DNA of 64,000 nucleotides from Strongyloides papillosus (GCA_005656395.1 SRSI01000060.1:186001-250000), one strand, 5' to 3'; shown: positions 26,801-39,288, numbered from the stretch's first letter. Program-made: numbers and translations. The notes: generated by a model not told the origin, from the sequence alone.

Positions 26801-28953
26801 TAAAATTGCATGAATTGAAAGAAAGAAGTAATTTATATAAAAACAAAAATGCAAGGCAACTAATGGAAACACAAGACAGTCATGAAAATAAACTACTTCA
26901 AATGTTAACGCCAACATTAAGAATTGGTGACTGTGCTGGTGGACATAGATTAGAGAATAGAGGTAAGAACAGAGATGTTATGGTTGTTCCACCTGATCAT
27001 GCTAGACCGTACCTTCAAACACTTCATGGTGAAAGTAAAGATTACACTTATATAAATGCTGTTGAAGTTGATGGTTATACAAGAAAATCTGAATTTATAG
27101 TTACTCAATGGCCAAAACAACAAACTGTTGATAGTTTTTGGACACTAGTATTCGATCATAGCTGTCATACAGTTGTAAATCTTACAAATCCTTCCAATCC
27201 AAAACACTACCCACCATTTATTCACAATAAAGGTAAACAAAATTATGGTCCTTTTGTTGTTGAAGTTATAAATTACCAACAATATCCTGGGATAACATCA
27301 CATATGGTTAAGATAATGAAAAGAGTAAGTTACGTTCTATAATTGAAATGTAGTTTTTTACTTATTTTATTTTTGTTTTAAATATTAGTAACGATTTGAG
27401 TTTAATATTAATTTTTTACTATCTATCTAAATATTTCGACTTTATTTATTCATTATTCCATAATTATTTTTAACTTTCGAATATCTCTATCTAACTATCC
27501 TTATTGTTCCTTTTTCCGAGTGACACAATGGTTTCTGCAGAAGAAACAACCGTTGAAGAGTTACCTAGAAATTTTGCAAAATTTCTACCGCATAAGAATA
27601 AAGTTGTTAAACGTCCCTCAGTTAAAGATTATATCAAACTTCATGAAGCTAATAATAAAAAATTTACCAATGAGATTAGTAATGGTGATAGCTTTAGAAG
27701 TAAAAAAATGTATTGGGGACGTTTCAGATCTGTTAGTGGATATTTTAATGAGGGGGATTATAATGGTAATGATATTGTTATGAATAATGATGGAAAAAAT
27801 AGATCATCAAAAAAAGACTCTAAAAAATATGGAAGGAAGAGTGGTAAAATATTTCGTGATGAGAAAGATCAAATCGAAAATTGTACTTCAAAAACTGTAG
27901 AACAGTTTGAAAAAGAGGTGATTTTTAGGAATAATCATCATGTTAATAAATGACGTTTTACATCTTTGTTGCAAGGTGCTCTTTTGATGCATGAATCTTT
28001 TAAAGTATGAATCTACTTTTTTTTCTAATAACTATACCTTTTTTCCAATTAATCTTTCTTATATCTATAATTTTCATTGATAATTGAATTATATATGTCC
28101 CTTCCAATACATTGTGATAAACATTTTTTCAGAGAGGATATAGTGATGTAGCTAAACTTTTGAATGTTAGTCGAAATTATATGAGCGAACATCGTGAATT
28201 GTCAACACAAATGGAAAAATTGGTCTGCTAAGTGTTTACATTTTACCTAATATAACACCTTTTACTAATGTTATAACTTGTCCATTAGATTAACTTTTTA
28301 GACTCCAACTTCCCCTTTATTTTTATGTCACCTCTTAAAACTTTTTTATTTCCAGACTTTTATGATTTCTGAAATAATGCAATCTGGAGCATCACAAGCA
28401 CAATTGGAAGCTGAAGTTAAAATTTGTTGTGTACTTTCAGTTAAAATGTGGCCAATAGAACATAAAGTACCTTTATCAACAGCAAGTCTTGTTGATTTAA
28501 TAAGAATGACTAGATCATGGAAAAAAAGAGCACCTGATCGTCCAGAAACAAAACCTACGATAGTTATGTCACATAACGGGTATAGTCGTTGTGGAATATT
28601 TATTGCTGCAAACGTCTGCATAGATCAAATGGATATGGATAGAGAGGTTGATGTTTTTCATGCTGTGAAAATGATTAGAATAAATAGACCGCAATTAATT
28701 GATATTAAAGTAAGTTATAAGTTAAATTTAAACATATTTATCACTTTTTTAGGATGAGTATAAATATTTGTATGATCTTATGCTTCATTGGTATATGACG
28801 TCGCCTGAATATAGAATTTATGATAACGATGATACAACAACAAATACAACAGAAGATAACGTTGATTCATCAATATCAATTTCGAGAGTTGACAACACAC
28901 CATTTCAAGATGTATCATCCACAAGATCAAGTACCAAAGAAAGAAAAAATTAG
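20829..28953 (+). CDS. tandem-domain protein tyrosine phosphatase, altered catalytic motifs
   Basis: Nine exons: 20829-21273, 23127-23648, 24012-24127, 24174-24344, 24391-24618, 24665-24858, 26604-27324, 28356-28709, 28753-28953. All phases agree; about 983 aa. Residues 1-325 are Ser/Thr-rich without a membrane segment. Domain D1 (about 335-620) has DTLPYDSNRVIL, NASYVN and an intact P-loop, Cys558 to Arg564 (HCSNGGGRSG). Its WPD loop is instead WELD (523-526), and the KNRY loop reads RNPY. Domain D2 (about 625-945) has WPI at the WPD site and SHNGYSRCG at the P-loop, placing Ser871 where the Cys should be, so D2 should be inactive. D1 may be weak or a substrate-binding form. CAG precedes 20814, so an SL site or further 5' exons are possible. 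The receptor or cytosolic form is unresolved. Confidence 0.85.
21274..23126 (+). other. first phosphatase intron, with a possible extra exon
   Basis: GTAAGT donor to an AACAG acceptor; the joined codon is G|AG. Inside, 22179-22340 is coding-like and GC-richer than its flanks, with an open frame (SIITKTSSKNKRYNFSSSVE, then NKDIDSHYHINIYSSVMPLS) whose entry phase after AAAG matches exon 1. No donor in the phase needed to rejoin 23127 was found, so it is left out of the gene model. It may be an alternative exon, a relic or chance. Confidence 0.3.
24970..26042 (-). CDS. secreted Cys-rich protein, CPG4-like, nested in phosphatase intron
   Basis: Four exons on the minus strand: 26042-25979, 25914-25867, 25776-25636, 25586-24970. 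All junctions are phase 1 with GTAAGT/GTAAAT/GTTAGT donors and CTAG/TTTTAG/TGTAG acceptors; 289 aa. MFILLIFFNYSFF is a probable signal peptide. After a basic segment (ETFKSHKIVKRRAFELVR) come 16 cysteines, in KYCQEKCNED, FCKIDGAHDECLKNCGF, RNCGTHHCG and QRCRSLLCDLNC. Cysteine spacing suggests a disulfide-bonded extracellular module similar to nematode chondroitin proteoglycan 4 domains; this is recall, not a search. The whole gene sits between D1 exons 6 and 7 of the phosphatase, antisense. An alternative start would treat TTTTTTAG near 25999 as an acceptor. Confidence 0.7.
27528..28231 (+). CDS. coding segment inside phosphatase intron, splicing unresolved
   Basis: The phosphatase joins 27324 to 28356 in phase 0, yet the 1031-bp intron holds coding-like sequence on the same strand. 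From ATG 27528 a hydrophilic, basic frame (NFAKFLPHKNKVVKRPSVKD, SKKMYWGRFRSVSGYFNEGD) runs to TGA 27951-27953. The same frame resumes as QGALLMHESFK up to a GTATGA donor at 28005, and a third block at 28133-28231 (RGYSDVAKLLNVSRNYMSEH) joins in phase 0 and ends at TAA. The TGA could be removed by an intron from GTAAAA at 27844, or GTACTT further on, to CAAG at 27975. Alternatively the first block is a complete 141-aa protein. It could be a nested gene or alternative exons. Family not recognised. Confidence 0.4.
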
Positions 28954-30160
28954 TTCAATTGGTTTTTTCGCTTATAATATTGAAAATATCAGATGTAAAT
29001 TATTCTATTTTACATCTTTATCATCACAAAAAAAATCATTTTTGTTTAATATCTCAAAGATGTTGCCTAATTATTTAATGGGATATCTTTCATTACACAA
29101 ACATTGATAAATTTTTTTTCAATCTCCCAAATTATTATTTATACCGTTATATTTCAAAGATTAAGAAAATATACTAAAAATATACTAGTTTATTAAAATA
29201 TTTTAAAAATTGTTTTATGTTTAAAGGATTTCTAAAACAAATATTATTTAAATTTCTAGTAAGTCTAAACATATCGTCAAATGAATTTCTCAATAAAACT
29301 GTTAAACATTTTTAAAATTGTTTTTTGAGTGTATAAAGTTGTTTTAATTGTTTCATCTTGTTTATTAAAAGACAAATTCTAAATTACTCTTTAATGACTT
29401 TGTTTATTTTATGATGCTATTATCGGTGAACATATTTTTTAAAAACACGCGATAAAAATATTTATTAATTAGCTATAATTTATTCATTTTTTACATAGTA
29501 CAAAATTATTATTACAACCATCATACACTTCTTCAAATAAAAAATAAAATAAATGACTTTAATTTTATTAAAATTTTAAGTTACACTTTGATGCCTAAAA
29601 TTTTTCACAAAAAGAATTTTTTTCCTTCATTTTTAACAAAGTGATGATTTGGTATTAATTTAACACACAGAAATATGGTGTAATTTTAAGATGCATAACT
29701 ACCATCTTCTTTTTCAATAACAAATTATTTGATCATTACATTTTAAAAGTTGTTATTTAAATTAACACTTTCAATAGAATATTTTTAAAATGTAGTTGGG
29801 GAACCAAAATTCTAAATAAATGTAATAACTGTTAAAATTAAACAATTTCTTTTTTTAACAGTCAATACTTACATTAGAAAAATTAAAGAAATTTGTAATT
29901 GTTAAGGGTTTATAGTTTAAAAAATTATTCACTCATTTTTTTATTTAAACAACAAAATAGATGACATTCTTTTACGCGAAATATCTTTTCTTTATTGAAT
30001 AGATTCCTATAAGTTTAAAGAGATCTATTCATTTGTTAATTGAAAATTTCTAAATATATATTATTTTCTTATAATTGTGTGATATTTTCATAAACAAATT
30101 TTTAAGCATCATCTTTTTTTAAATTTTTTTGCAACGTTAAAATTACAAAGTTTTAAAATG
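28954..30160. other. intergenic between convergent genes, nothing recognised
   Basis: AT-rich DNA between the 3' ends of the phosphatase and the minus-strand lipase. It presumably holds both 3' UTRs. No motif recognised. Confidence 0.4.
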
Positions 30161-31268
30161 CTAATCATTTTCTGTTATAAGATGATGACAAAGAATAAAT
30201 GAATCATCCTTAGTCCTCATATGATTTGATTCATGGAGAATAATTTCCTTGTTGAATATTGGTAGACGTGAAGTGTAATTTCCGCAAACTAATCCATTGT
30301 CACCTATTACCTCATCATCTGAAATAAAGTATATAAAATAACAAATGTATAAAATTACTTGGTGTAAATATAGTAAAGATATTTTCTGCTTCTCTTTTTC
30401 CATCTTCATTAAGATCTTGAAGAATTTTCGAATAATTTGTCTGTTTACACATCTTTTTATTTATTTTGCACAATTGATTATTTTGACAGTTGTCACCTGG
30501 CCAGAATCCATTCTAAAAAAATTTGTTATATTCATTAAATTAAAAGAAGATTCTTACAATTTTATTACAAGCGGAAAATGCGTATGCTGAATCACCACTG
30601 CAAAATGGTAGTCCGTAGTTATATCCTGATATGGCAATAAATGTATGGATATAATTTGATAATGAATCATCAATATTGCAGGATTCTAAAACAAATAAAT
30701 AATTATCATTAAGTAATTCAATTAACGTACTAGTAATTCCGTTTATTTGACCACCTTTTATTGCTATTCTGGCCATAGTAACACCTATTGAATGAGCAAT
30801 AATATTAACAGAGTTAAATTCAGTATACTCCAAGACTGAAATAATAAATTGTTTTATTCTCATAACTTCATCACACGATATTGTTACATTCATTGGATCC
30901 AAAGAATTTCTATTTCCCCATGTTATACCATATAATTCACTCATATTATAACCTGTTTTCTGAAAAAATGAAATATGCGAATTCCATCCAGTTCCCCATG
31001 TAGTTCCGTCACTTAAAGCACCGTCAGAATTTCCATGAATAAATATGATCGGACGATAGTTTATTTTGTCAAAAGCAGAACGTTTTCCTCCAAAACTTTC
31101 CATTTCATTATAGTTATTTCCGCCAAAATTATAGTCTCTATAATTTTTTACTATTAACCAATATTTAAAGTTATCAGTTATTGGTCCATAATTTTGATTT
31201 TGTGAATTTTTAACTACAAAAATATGAAATAAAAGTAGATAGTAAAAATTTATTTTCCAACTATTCAT
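30161..31268 (-). CDS. secreted class 2 lipase (nematode LIPS type)
   Basis: Exons 31268-30558, 30512-30359, 30318-30161; introns of 45 and 40 bp; 340 aa. MNSWKINFYYLLLFHIFVV is a signal peptide. The alpha/beta-hydrolase core has the oxyanion strand YRPIIFIHGN (71-80), TTWGTGWNSHISFF, and the nucleophile elbow AHSIG with Ser160 inside NIIAHSIGVTMARIAIKGG. It continues through NYGLPFCSGDSAYAFSACNK and NGFWPGDNC. The terminal exon carries VCGNYTSRLP and an ESNHMRTKDDSF segment holding the likely catalytic His. Length and motif order fit Lipase class 2 (PF01674), common in nematodes as secreted triglyceride or ester hydrolases. The elbow is AHSIG instead of GHSMG, normal for this family. Looks intact. 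Confidence 0.9.
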
Positions 31269-32221
31269 AGTAGAGAATGATGCAGAAATTCAATTCAAAT
31301 TTATGATAGATTAAAAAGTTGCTTGTTAATGCTTGTATGCTTATTTTATGTTTTAAACAGTAGGCGGTAAAATATTACAATTATAGTATTATAAACATAG
31401 TTCTAATATCTATATACAATAAAACTTAGCCTGGCATATATCAATTACACATTGTATCGTAAAAAACCGTTCATTAACATTTAGACCAAAAGGAAGGACT
31501 GTAAATTTAAATTTTACTAAAACTCTTATCGTAGTATGTAACAGTAAACTAACAAGTACCTAAATAAATTTAACTGATAACGTACAGAATATGATTTGCG
31601 AATTGATAAATATATTTAAATACTATTGCTAATTTGTTTATTTGTTTTATACTTATCTGTTCATAAACTTTCTAAAATTCAAAACATTGGTAAAACTTTT
31701 ATCAAATCTCATTTTTTTTGTATAAGATTCCAATAATACTAGAACTCAAAAAGTGAAGGTTAGTTTTAACCAAAACTATTGATAAAATCATATAAATAAA
31801 GTGGTTATTTGATCTACAACTACTTTTCTTTTATATATGCAAATGTTTCATTCAATGCAGATGCAATATGGTGGCATTACTTTTAGACAGAAAATCATAA
31901 ATTACGTTTTGAAGAGTTCTGTGATTAAATAGAATTTCATACTTATTTTTATATTTTAATACAAAAATCCCAAAAGTTTCCGAATGGTAAGCTGTATATT
32001 TAAAGAACATTAGCTTATAGAAAGATTAGTTCATTAATGAGAATCAATTTCTTTTAACAAAATCGAAAAGGACCATTAACGTATATTAATATATGAATTT
32101 AAGAAATTTAAGAGTTTAAAGAGTAGTAAAGCTTTTTAATGCGATATATTAATCAAAAATCAAATTTCCACTGCCAAAAGTAAATTTTAAACAAGTAAGC
32201 GTTATGCTACAGCCAAAACTA
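31269..32221. other. lipase upstream region, no gene seen
   Basis: AT-rich. Presumably contains the lipase promoter; no element recognised. A TTTT run just beyond the tRNA 3' end, near 32211-32214, is a likely Pol III terminator. Confidence 0.4.
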
Positions 32222-32293
32222 AGGTTCCACCGAGATTTGAACTCGGGTCGCAGGATTCAAAGTCCTGAGTGCTAACCGCTACACCATGGAACC
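32222..32293 (-). tRNA. tRNA-Gln (anticodon TTG)
   Basis: 72 nt on the minus strand fold as a complete cloverleaf. The acceptor stem GGTTCCA pairs with TGGAACC, followed by a U discriminator. D arm TGGTGTAGCGGTTAGCAC; anticodon stem CAGGA/TCCTG with loop CTTTGAA, giving anticodon TTG. T arm CCGAG-TTCAAAT-CTCGG contains the internal B box. No intron. A T-run lies a few bases downstream. Looks functional. Confidence 0.97.
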
Positions 32294-35200
32294 GTGGGCA
32301 GTGGTTGGTCTAACTAATAATTGGACAAATCTTAAGGTTTATAATATTGCCTAACAATGAGGAAATTCAAGAAATATTTCATCAAATAGTACCAATCTTA
32401 TATATGTAATACATATTTGACCACTATAATGATTTCTTATATTGATCAATTAAATACTATTCACTGTTATGTTATCTCCTAAATTTATAACAGTTGATCT
32501 GTAAAGTGTCATCTTAGGTTAGTAAAAATCATAATTACCTACGAATTAAAGAAAAATATAAGTAAGAAATGTTAAGACTTTTATGATTTATTGTACAAAA
32601 ATATTTTTTACTTCACAACATTTGCTCGAAATTTTGAAAATTACAAAAAATATTTTTTTATTTGAATTTTTTGAACGCGATTATTGGAAAATAAATTGTA
32701 ATATTTTAAATCATTCATACAAAACTATTATTTGGAAACATGGGAATTCAATTCTTTTATAAATAAAAGTAAGATAAAAGCCTTAAAAAATTCCAACAAA
32801 ACGAGTTTTTAATATCCTTATTTAGATAAACGTTTTAAAAAGCACATTTTAATAAATATTTAAATTTAAAATTGTACAAATTTATTTATTTTAAGTGTCC
32901 CAATAAATATAGAAAGTTTAGTAGAATTCCTCCATTTTTTATATATTTTTGTATACTATCGTATTTTATCTTTGAACATTAAATAATTTTAGAAAAAACG
33001 TACACTCTAAAGATCTTTTAAAACATTCTCAAAATTTAGTACATAGATATTTAATAGGATTATTCATTGTAGATATTTTAATTTTTTTAAGTCGTCAAAA
33101 TAATATATATACAACCAATTATAAAATTGGTCTTAACAATTTTTATTTTTCTGTAGTACAATAATCAGCTAAAAGATTTATTTGTTTTCTGTAGCACAAT
33201 TTATGATCTGTTGCTAGTAATTAGCTTTTTAGTACTGTTACAAATGCTTTTTTGTAGAGAATTTTTTCTAATGAATTTAACGAAAAAATAAATTATAATT
33301 TGAAAAGTTAATTATCTATGGTGACATGAATAAACAAACTTTATCTTAAAGACGAATAGAAATTATTTTAATTTTTTTCCCTCTTTTAATATATATAAAA
33401 GGGCAAAATATTTCATGTTTTCCAGCTATAATTAACACGATTTTTTTTAAATGAACTTTTAGATATAAAATAAAAAAAGTTAGGCTATAACACAAGTATA
33501 ATATTTAAAGAATATTCTAAATATAGAAAAAGTTAAGACAACTTAAAATCTTAATGAAAACTCTAGAATATTTATTGTAATTAGAAAAACAAAATAAATC
33601 TGTACTGTATTTTTAACTTTAACATAAACAAAATTGCATGAGTCATAAATTAATGTGTGTAATTTTTATTAATTTGGGAAAATTTTGCTACTTTTTTCAT
33701 TATATGAGTAATTTTTTTATATGTGAACGATTATAATTTTTTGCAGAATAATAAAAATGCAATTTTAAGGATGCGAAAATTTTTAATCGTAATACGGATT
33801 TATTTCTAATCAAGATTATGTTTTTATAAAACTGTTCAATTTATATATAAATATTCTATCACACAAATCTCTTTAACATAAATATCCTTTTATAATAGAT
33901 AAAAACTCTCAGATATGAAGCAGTGCAAACATCTTACTATAATTCTTATAACATAAAAATCACCAAGTTTTTATTAAATGAATAATTTCGAAATTAATGT
34001 AACAAAGGTGTCTGATAGAGAAGTGAAGAGTTAAAGTAGAAAAATTATTAATAATTTTCAATTTTAATGGAATGCAACAAACCATTTAGTCATTTAGATT
34101 AAATTGAACTTTCATCTTATCTATTTAATTACCGCAATAATATAATAATGCTTTAAAATAGACAATAATCTTTTTTATAAGTTATTAAAAAAATTGAAAT
34201 TTATTATTGATACAATCAAATTACAAACGTTCAGAACTTTCTTAGAAACCTTAGTTTAATACTTATTAATGAATTAAATATTATATTTAATAAGATGTTG
34301 TTCCACTATCACATAAAAGATTTAGAGAATGAAAAAATAAAACCATTTTTCTATTCTGTAGTATATATAATGATGTTTTTCAAGCAAAATAATAATTTAT
34401 TAAGCTTTGTAAAAAATAATCCTATTTCTATAAATAAAAAAACTGCTATCAAATATTTGTTTTATTTAGAGAAATTTTTCGTTATTCTTTATAGATATTG
34501 TTGATTGTTGAAGCACTCAAAGAGTATTATTATTTATTAGTTTGTATATCAATAATTTATCAAAAAAGTTAATATCATTGAGTAAATGAGAAGAATTTTA
34601 TAGCAGAATGCTTAATTCTATTAAAGTGCAATATATTCATAATCTATAATTTATTTAGCAATATAAATTTTTTAGTTTCTATATATATTACTTAATTTTT
34701 AAGTTTGCTAATTTAAAGTTCTAACATACAAAGATATGAAAAAATTTTATTTTTAAAGTATAATTATTACGGTATTATGTGATGGAAAAATTTCTAAAGT
34801 TTCTAATGCTTAGGAGATAAAAAATTATTTTTAGTATATGATAATGTGGTCATAATTCATTAATTTTGCTTTTTTTGATGAAAAATAACTGTCAAGTATA
34901 AATATTTGTATTAGTTTATCTACTTGATATTTAATTCTAAATTTTAGAAAAATGTTATCATTATATATTTAAATAATATATCTTTATTATTATGTTTTAT
35001 TCTACACAAAATTTTTTTATTAATACGATAATTAAAAAACAATACATCAAAATAATATTTATATAAAAAATAATTTAATAAAATTAAATTGTATACATAG
35101 TAATGTACAAAAACAAAATATTATAAATCACAATAACATCTAAAAAACTGTATATAAAATTTTTCTTCAACTATATAACTAGAGAATTTTTGCAAGAAAG

Positions 35201-36008
35201 TGATTGAAATATTGTTTCTACTAGCATTATATAGACATAGATAATTACAATAAAAAAACATAGTTTAAATCATTATATCATATAAATGAAATTTGTAAAG
35301 TGTTCCTTAAGTCCTAATAAAATTATTTAGTGTCATTTAATAAACTAACCCAAGATATCAAAGCAAAAATGATTTATTTTGTTTTCTAATAGAAAAAATA
35401 TTTATAATTATAGTAAAAAGAAGTTAATTTGGTAATAAATTTCAAACAATTAAAGCTATTAATCTTAATTATTTCTATATAAATAAAGTTAAGATAAAAT
35501 AATAGTTCTTCTTTTTTGTTACATTGTTGTAAATGTGTAACATTTTAAAACATTTTATTGAAATGTAGAGATTTGTTGTGGAATCATGATATATTTTACT
35601 TATGTGTTCATTAAATTTCTGCTCCTTGTTAATGATAAAAAATTTCATCATTTTAAAATTTGTTAAATTGCATTATTATTAATTAATGTTTAACTTTTTC
35701 ATCCATTATATCTAATTTTATCTTTTAAAAACATACTTTTTTAATTCAATTTATATTTTGTAATTCAATAACTTCTGTTATCACCTATTGTACTTTAAGA
35801 TATTTAAATTTCTTTTTTTTTTCGCCCGTATTTCAATTGTTTATGTTATTACGATTCTAAATAATGAAAAATTAAACTGAATAATAATATTTAATTACTA
35901 TAATTTTTATATTTAATAAGTTAGTTGATATTTGGATAAATAGAATAATTTTTATAAAAAATTGCTACTCTATTGATGTTTTATTTAAGGGTATATTTTG
36001 TGTTGAAA
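32294..36008. other. intergenic, no gene seen
   Basis: AT-rich DNA. A 69-codon frame at 34295-34504 is hydrophobic, AT-driven and lacks motifs or neighbouring exons. Nothing else recognised. Confidence 0.4.
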
Positions 36009-36941
36009 ATGAGTCGCAACTTATATTATCAAAGTTGTATGAGAATATTAAAAGACAATAAAAATTTTTTATCATCCGAGGGAACAGATTCTAAAACAGC
36101 AAGAAAAAAATTCTATGAATCGAATAGTGAAGGTTCACTATATGAATTGCATAATTTCACCCTAAGAAAAGTGCTAATTGAAAAAAATCCAAATGCTTTG
36201 ACAGAGATTAGTAGTTTTTTAAGTACTTTATATAAAACAAGACCACGACATAATTGCATCTCCCTTGATCAACAATTTACAGATGAGGAAATTAATAATG
36301 AATTATCATTAAATGAACTTCTTGGAAAAAAAGACAAACCAACTTATTATAAAATTATGGAGGAAGAAAAATTGTTAAATTTAAGTGATATTAATTTCAA
36401 AAAATGGTTTAGAAATGAAATAAGTTCTATATTAAATATAATTGAAAGATATAAAATAGGTACTTTTTTAAATTTATAATTTTTTAAAACTTTTATAGAT
36501 GGTATCGATTATGATTTCCCCGCAAATTATTCTTTCGTCGTTAACTGTACTGTTATAACTGATACTCAAGATAGAAATGAACTCCAAAGAGAATTATATT
36601 TTCTTTATAAACGTGTTGCTTCAATTTATTCTGTTATTGCTACTGATGTAATTAAAAGTACTAATGGGAGAAAAGGATTATTTAAAGAACTTAATTTTCT
36701 CAAAATTCTTTTAGAAATTATTACATATCAAATGGATATACATGATGTAAAAATTGAACAATATATTGATAATTTAATAAAAACATATCCAAGAGCCACA
36801 TTTGGCGCTAGGACTAGTTTAGGCTTATGTAACATTCTTTCAATACCTGAAATTAAATTAAAAGATTTAGGAAATATGGTAGCAGGTATTTTAGCTAATT
36901 TAGCTCCATCATTGCACTGTACTGAAATTAAAATTTTTTGA
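36009..36941 (+). CDS. unknown family member A (WFRNEI family)
   Basis: Two exons, 36009-36459 and 36499-36941, with a 39-bp intron (GTACTT to TATAG) in phase 1; 297 aa. The chosen ATG has an AAAATGA context; an in-frame ATG at 35976 would add 11 residues. No signal peptide or membrane segment; the protein is charged and apparently mostly helical. It shares order, intron position and blocks with the gene at 48324-49444: NELSLNELL, NFKKWFRNEISSILNIIERY, YDFP, RNELQRELYFLYKRVASIYS and KELNFLKILLEIITYQMD. A decayed third copy lies at 43047-43830. Family and function not recognised. Confidence 0.75.
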
Positions 36942-37662
36942 TGTGTATTGGTAGAACTTTTTAAAACACGCAATTTCAACATGGGACAAGTTCCATCATG
37001 GGTATGCAGGTTGATGTATTCACACAAAAGATTTCAAGCAACATTTATTGTTATATATGTATATGTATTTTATATAAATCAATATTGCTAAAATATTTCG
37101 AAATGTTATTAGATTAATAAAATTTATATTTCCTAGGTATATGTTGATACAAAATAATATTAATAAATTTAATGTCTTTTGTAACATAATTTTTTTTACC
37201 TTTGCCTATACATACAAAAAAAATAGGGAAAATTTTGACAAATCTATCTAAAATGAAATAAAAAATTCCCGCCTGTTAAAAAAATCAACATTTATTCAAA
37301 TTTTAAAATTATCAAGCGACAGCAAAAATGTTTAAAAGGATGAAAAACATTAGGTTGTCCCAATATTTTGTTGCTTTTTCTTACAAAATTACGTATGTTA
37401 TATATTTTAAGTAATGCAACTTTTATTTAATCCTAACGTTTTTGATATAATCCTAATCTTAGGATCTAACTTTTTTCTAATATACATGAAATAGGCTGTT
37501 AGAACTCAATTTCGTGTAAAGTTGTTGAGTTTTAACAAAAATCATTGTCGTAAACAATTCACTAAGAACAATAAATATAAAAAATACATAATAACAACAA
37601 AAAGCCTGAAATTATTATTTAACCACACAAACTTTAATAATTAAAAATATAATTTTTGTATA

Positions 37663-39288
37663 CACACAGAAAAAAAAGGACAAATTTTGACAAATCTATC
37701 TATAATGCAAAAAAATGTCCCACCATTTTAAAAAATTGAATATTATTCAAATTTTAAAATTATCAAGCAATAGCAAAAATTTTTAAACAACACAAAATGT
37801 TAGGTTGTCGCTTACTTTTTGCCGTTTTTTACAAAGATATATATGTTTAACTTTTTAAATTAATGTGACTTTTTTGATTTTGATATTTTTTATGACATTA
37901 TGCCCATTTAGATCTTAACTTGTTTTTTTATTTTATAAAATATGCTATTAAAAGTCAATTTCGTGTAAAATTATTGATGTTTTAATAAAAACCATTATTT
38001 TAAACAATCTATTAACGACAAAAAGTTTAAACATTTCGCAACAATAATAAATAAAAACAGTAATTATTTACTCACACAAAGTATTATTATTTAAAAATAT
38101 TATTTTAGTATTCGTCTTTATTTTAAATTAAAATATTTAAAAGTTATTTTTTTACTATAAAATCTATATTATTTTATAACTTTTCATAAGTTTGATTTTT
38201 AAAGATGATCTTTAAAAGACATGGAAAATGGAATTTGACAGTCAACTACATTAAATATGCTACATTTTTGTAAAATTTGCTACATCTTATGACATTTTGC
38301 ATCATCTTTTTGACCAATTTGTGCTATCTTTGTACATTTTGTGCCATCTTTTTTAGCAATTTGCACCATCTTAGTACATTTTTGCGACATGTATCTTTTA
38401 TACCAAATAAAATATTCTTCAACATAATTTAGGTATGTTAAAGAGTTAAATAATATCATTAAAATAAAGTGGAATCGAATTGGAAAAAGTGACTTTCGCT
38501 TGTCTATTGGGTAACAAAAATGGTTTTTTTAAGAAACATACATAATATGGGCAAGCGAAAAGGCATTCTTTTTTATTTTTTGATTATTCCATTGGATTCA
38601 GTCCACACACGGCAACGCACTTTACAGCGACTCCTACTCTAATTAATTTAAAAAAGAGACGATGGAAATCAACTTGCCCGTGGTCACCTATGATCAAGCG
38701 AAATGACATTAAAAAAAGGAAAAAATATGAGTACCCATGGACAAGCGAATGTCTACCGTCTGAAAAAAGATGGCGCAAATTGGTCAAAAATATGTAGCAA
38801 AAATGATAAAAATGGCGCAAATTGATAAAAAAGATGGCGCAAAATGTCATAAGATGTAGCATATTTGATGTAGATAACTCTTAAATTCTGGGATTCAAAA
38901 GACATTATGAAAACAATTTAGAGCATCAAACGTGAAAATTTTATAAAATACAATTTATAATAATTCAAACGATTGAAAAATATTTAAAAAATGTACTGTA
39001 ATATGTTAAAAATGTTTTTTTTTATAAAAATGTGTGTAATTTTACATAGAATTAAATTCTAACCTTGTATTTTAAAATGTATTGTAGAAAACAACTTATG
39101 TTCTAAAATAAAAATAGTAACTAAAAAAAGAGAAACTTATTTTAATAATTCATTAATTATTGTTTTAATTTTTCATGTACAAAATAATTGTGATAAAATT
39201 ATTCACAAATAAAGAAAATTTGAATTTTATTTGGTGGGACAAATTTATTACATTTTATGCAAACCTGTGTCCTTTTTTTTTCTGTGTG
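37663..39288. mobile_element. inner TIR element carrying a foldback core
   Basis: Ends are inverted copies of CACACAGAAAAAAAAGGACA, flanked by TA at 37661-37662 and 39289-39290; 1626 bp. It sits inside the outer copy of the same family. It has no open frame resembling a transposase. Its centre (38240-38880) is a large inverted repeat with short internal repeats. The minus-strand frame at 38584-38862 is a by-product of these repeats. Confidence 0.65.
38240..38880. repeat. foldback: long inverted repeat built of ~25-bp subunits
   Basis: The left arm (about 38240-38395) and right arm (about 38750-38880) are inverted copies. Both are made of variants of TTTTTTGACCAATTTGCGCC followed by ATC, together with TGCTACATCTTATGACATTT. 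The spacer holds its own inverted pair, GACTTTCGCTTGTCTATTGG near 38491 and CATGGACAAGCGAATGTC near 38737, plus two further CAAGCGAAA motifs. The left arm is more diverged than the right. Confidence 0.75.

Noticed and set aside
28346..28621. Minus-strand open frame of 91 codons
   Set aside because: Antisense shadow of phosphatase exon 8.
30345..30590. Plus-strand open frame of 81 codons
   Set aside because: Antisense shadow across lipase exon 2 and its introns.
34295..34504. Plus-strand open frame of 69 codons
   Set aside because: AT-driven composition, no motif, no splice partners, isolated in featureless DNA.
36728..37027. Minus-strand open frame of 99 codons
   Set aside because: Antisense shadow of the second exon of the gene at 36009-36941.
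38584..38862. Minus-strand open frame of 92 codons
   Set aside because: It lies entirely in the foldback core, and its residues are translated repeat subunits.
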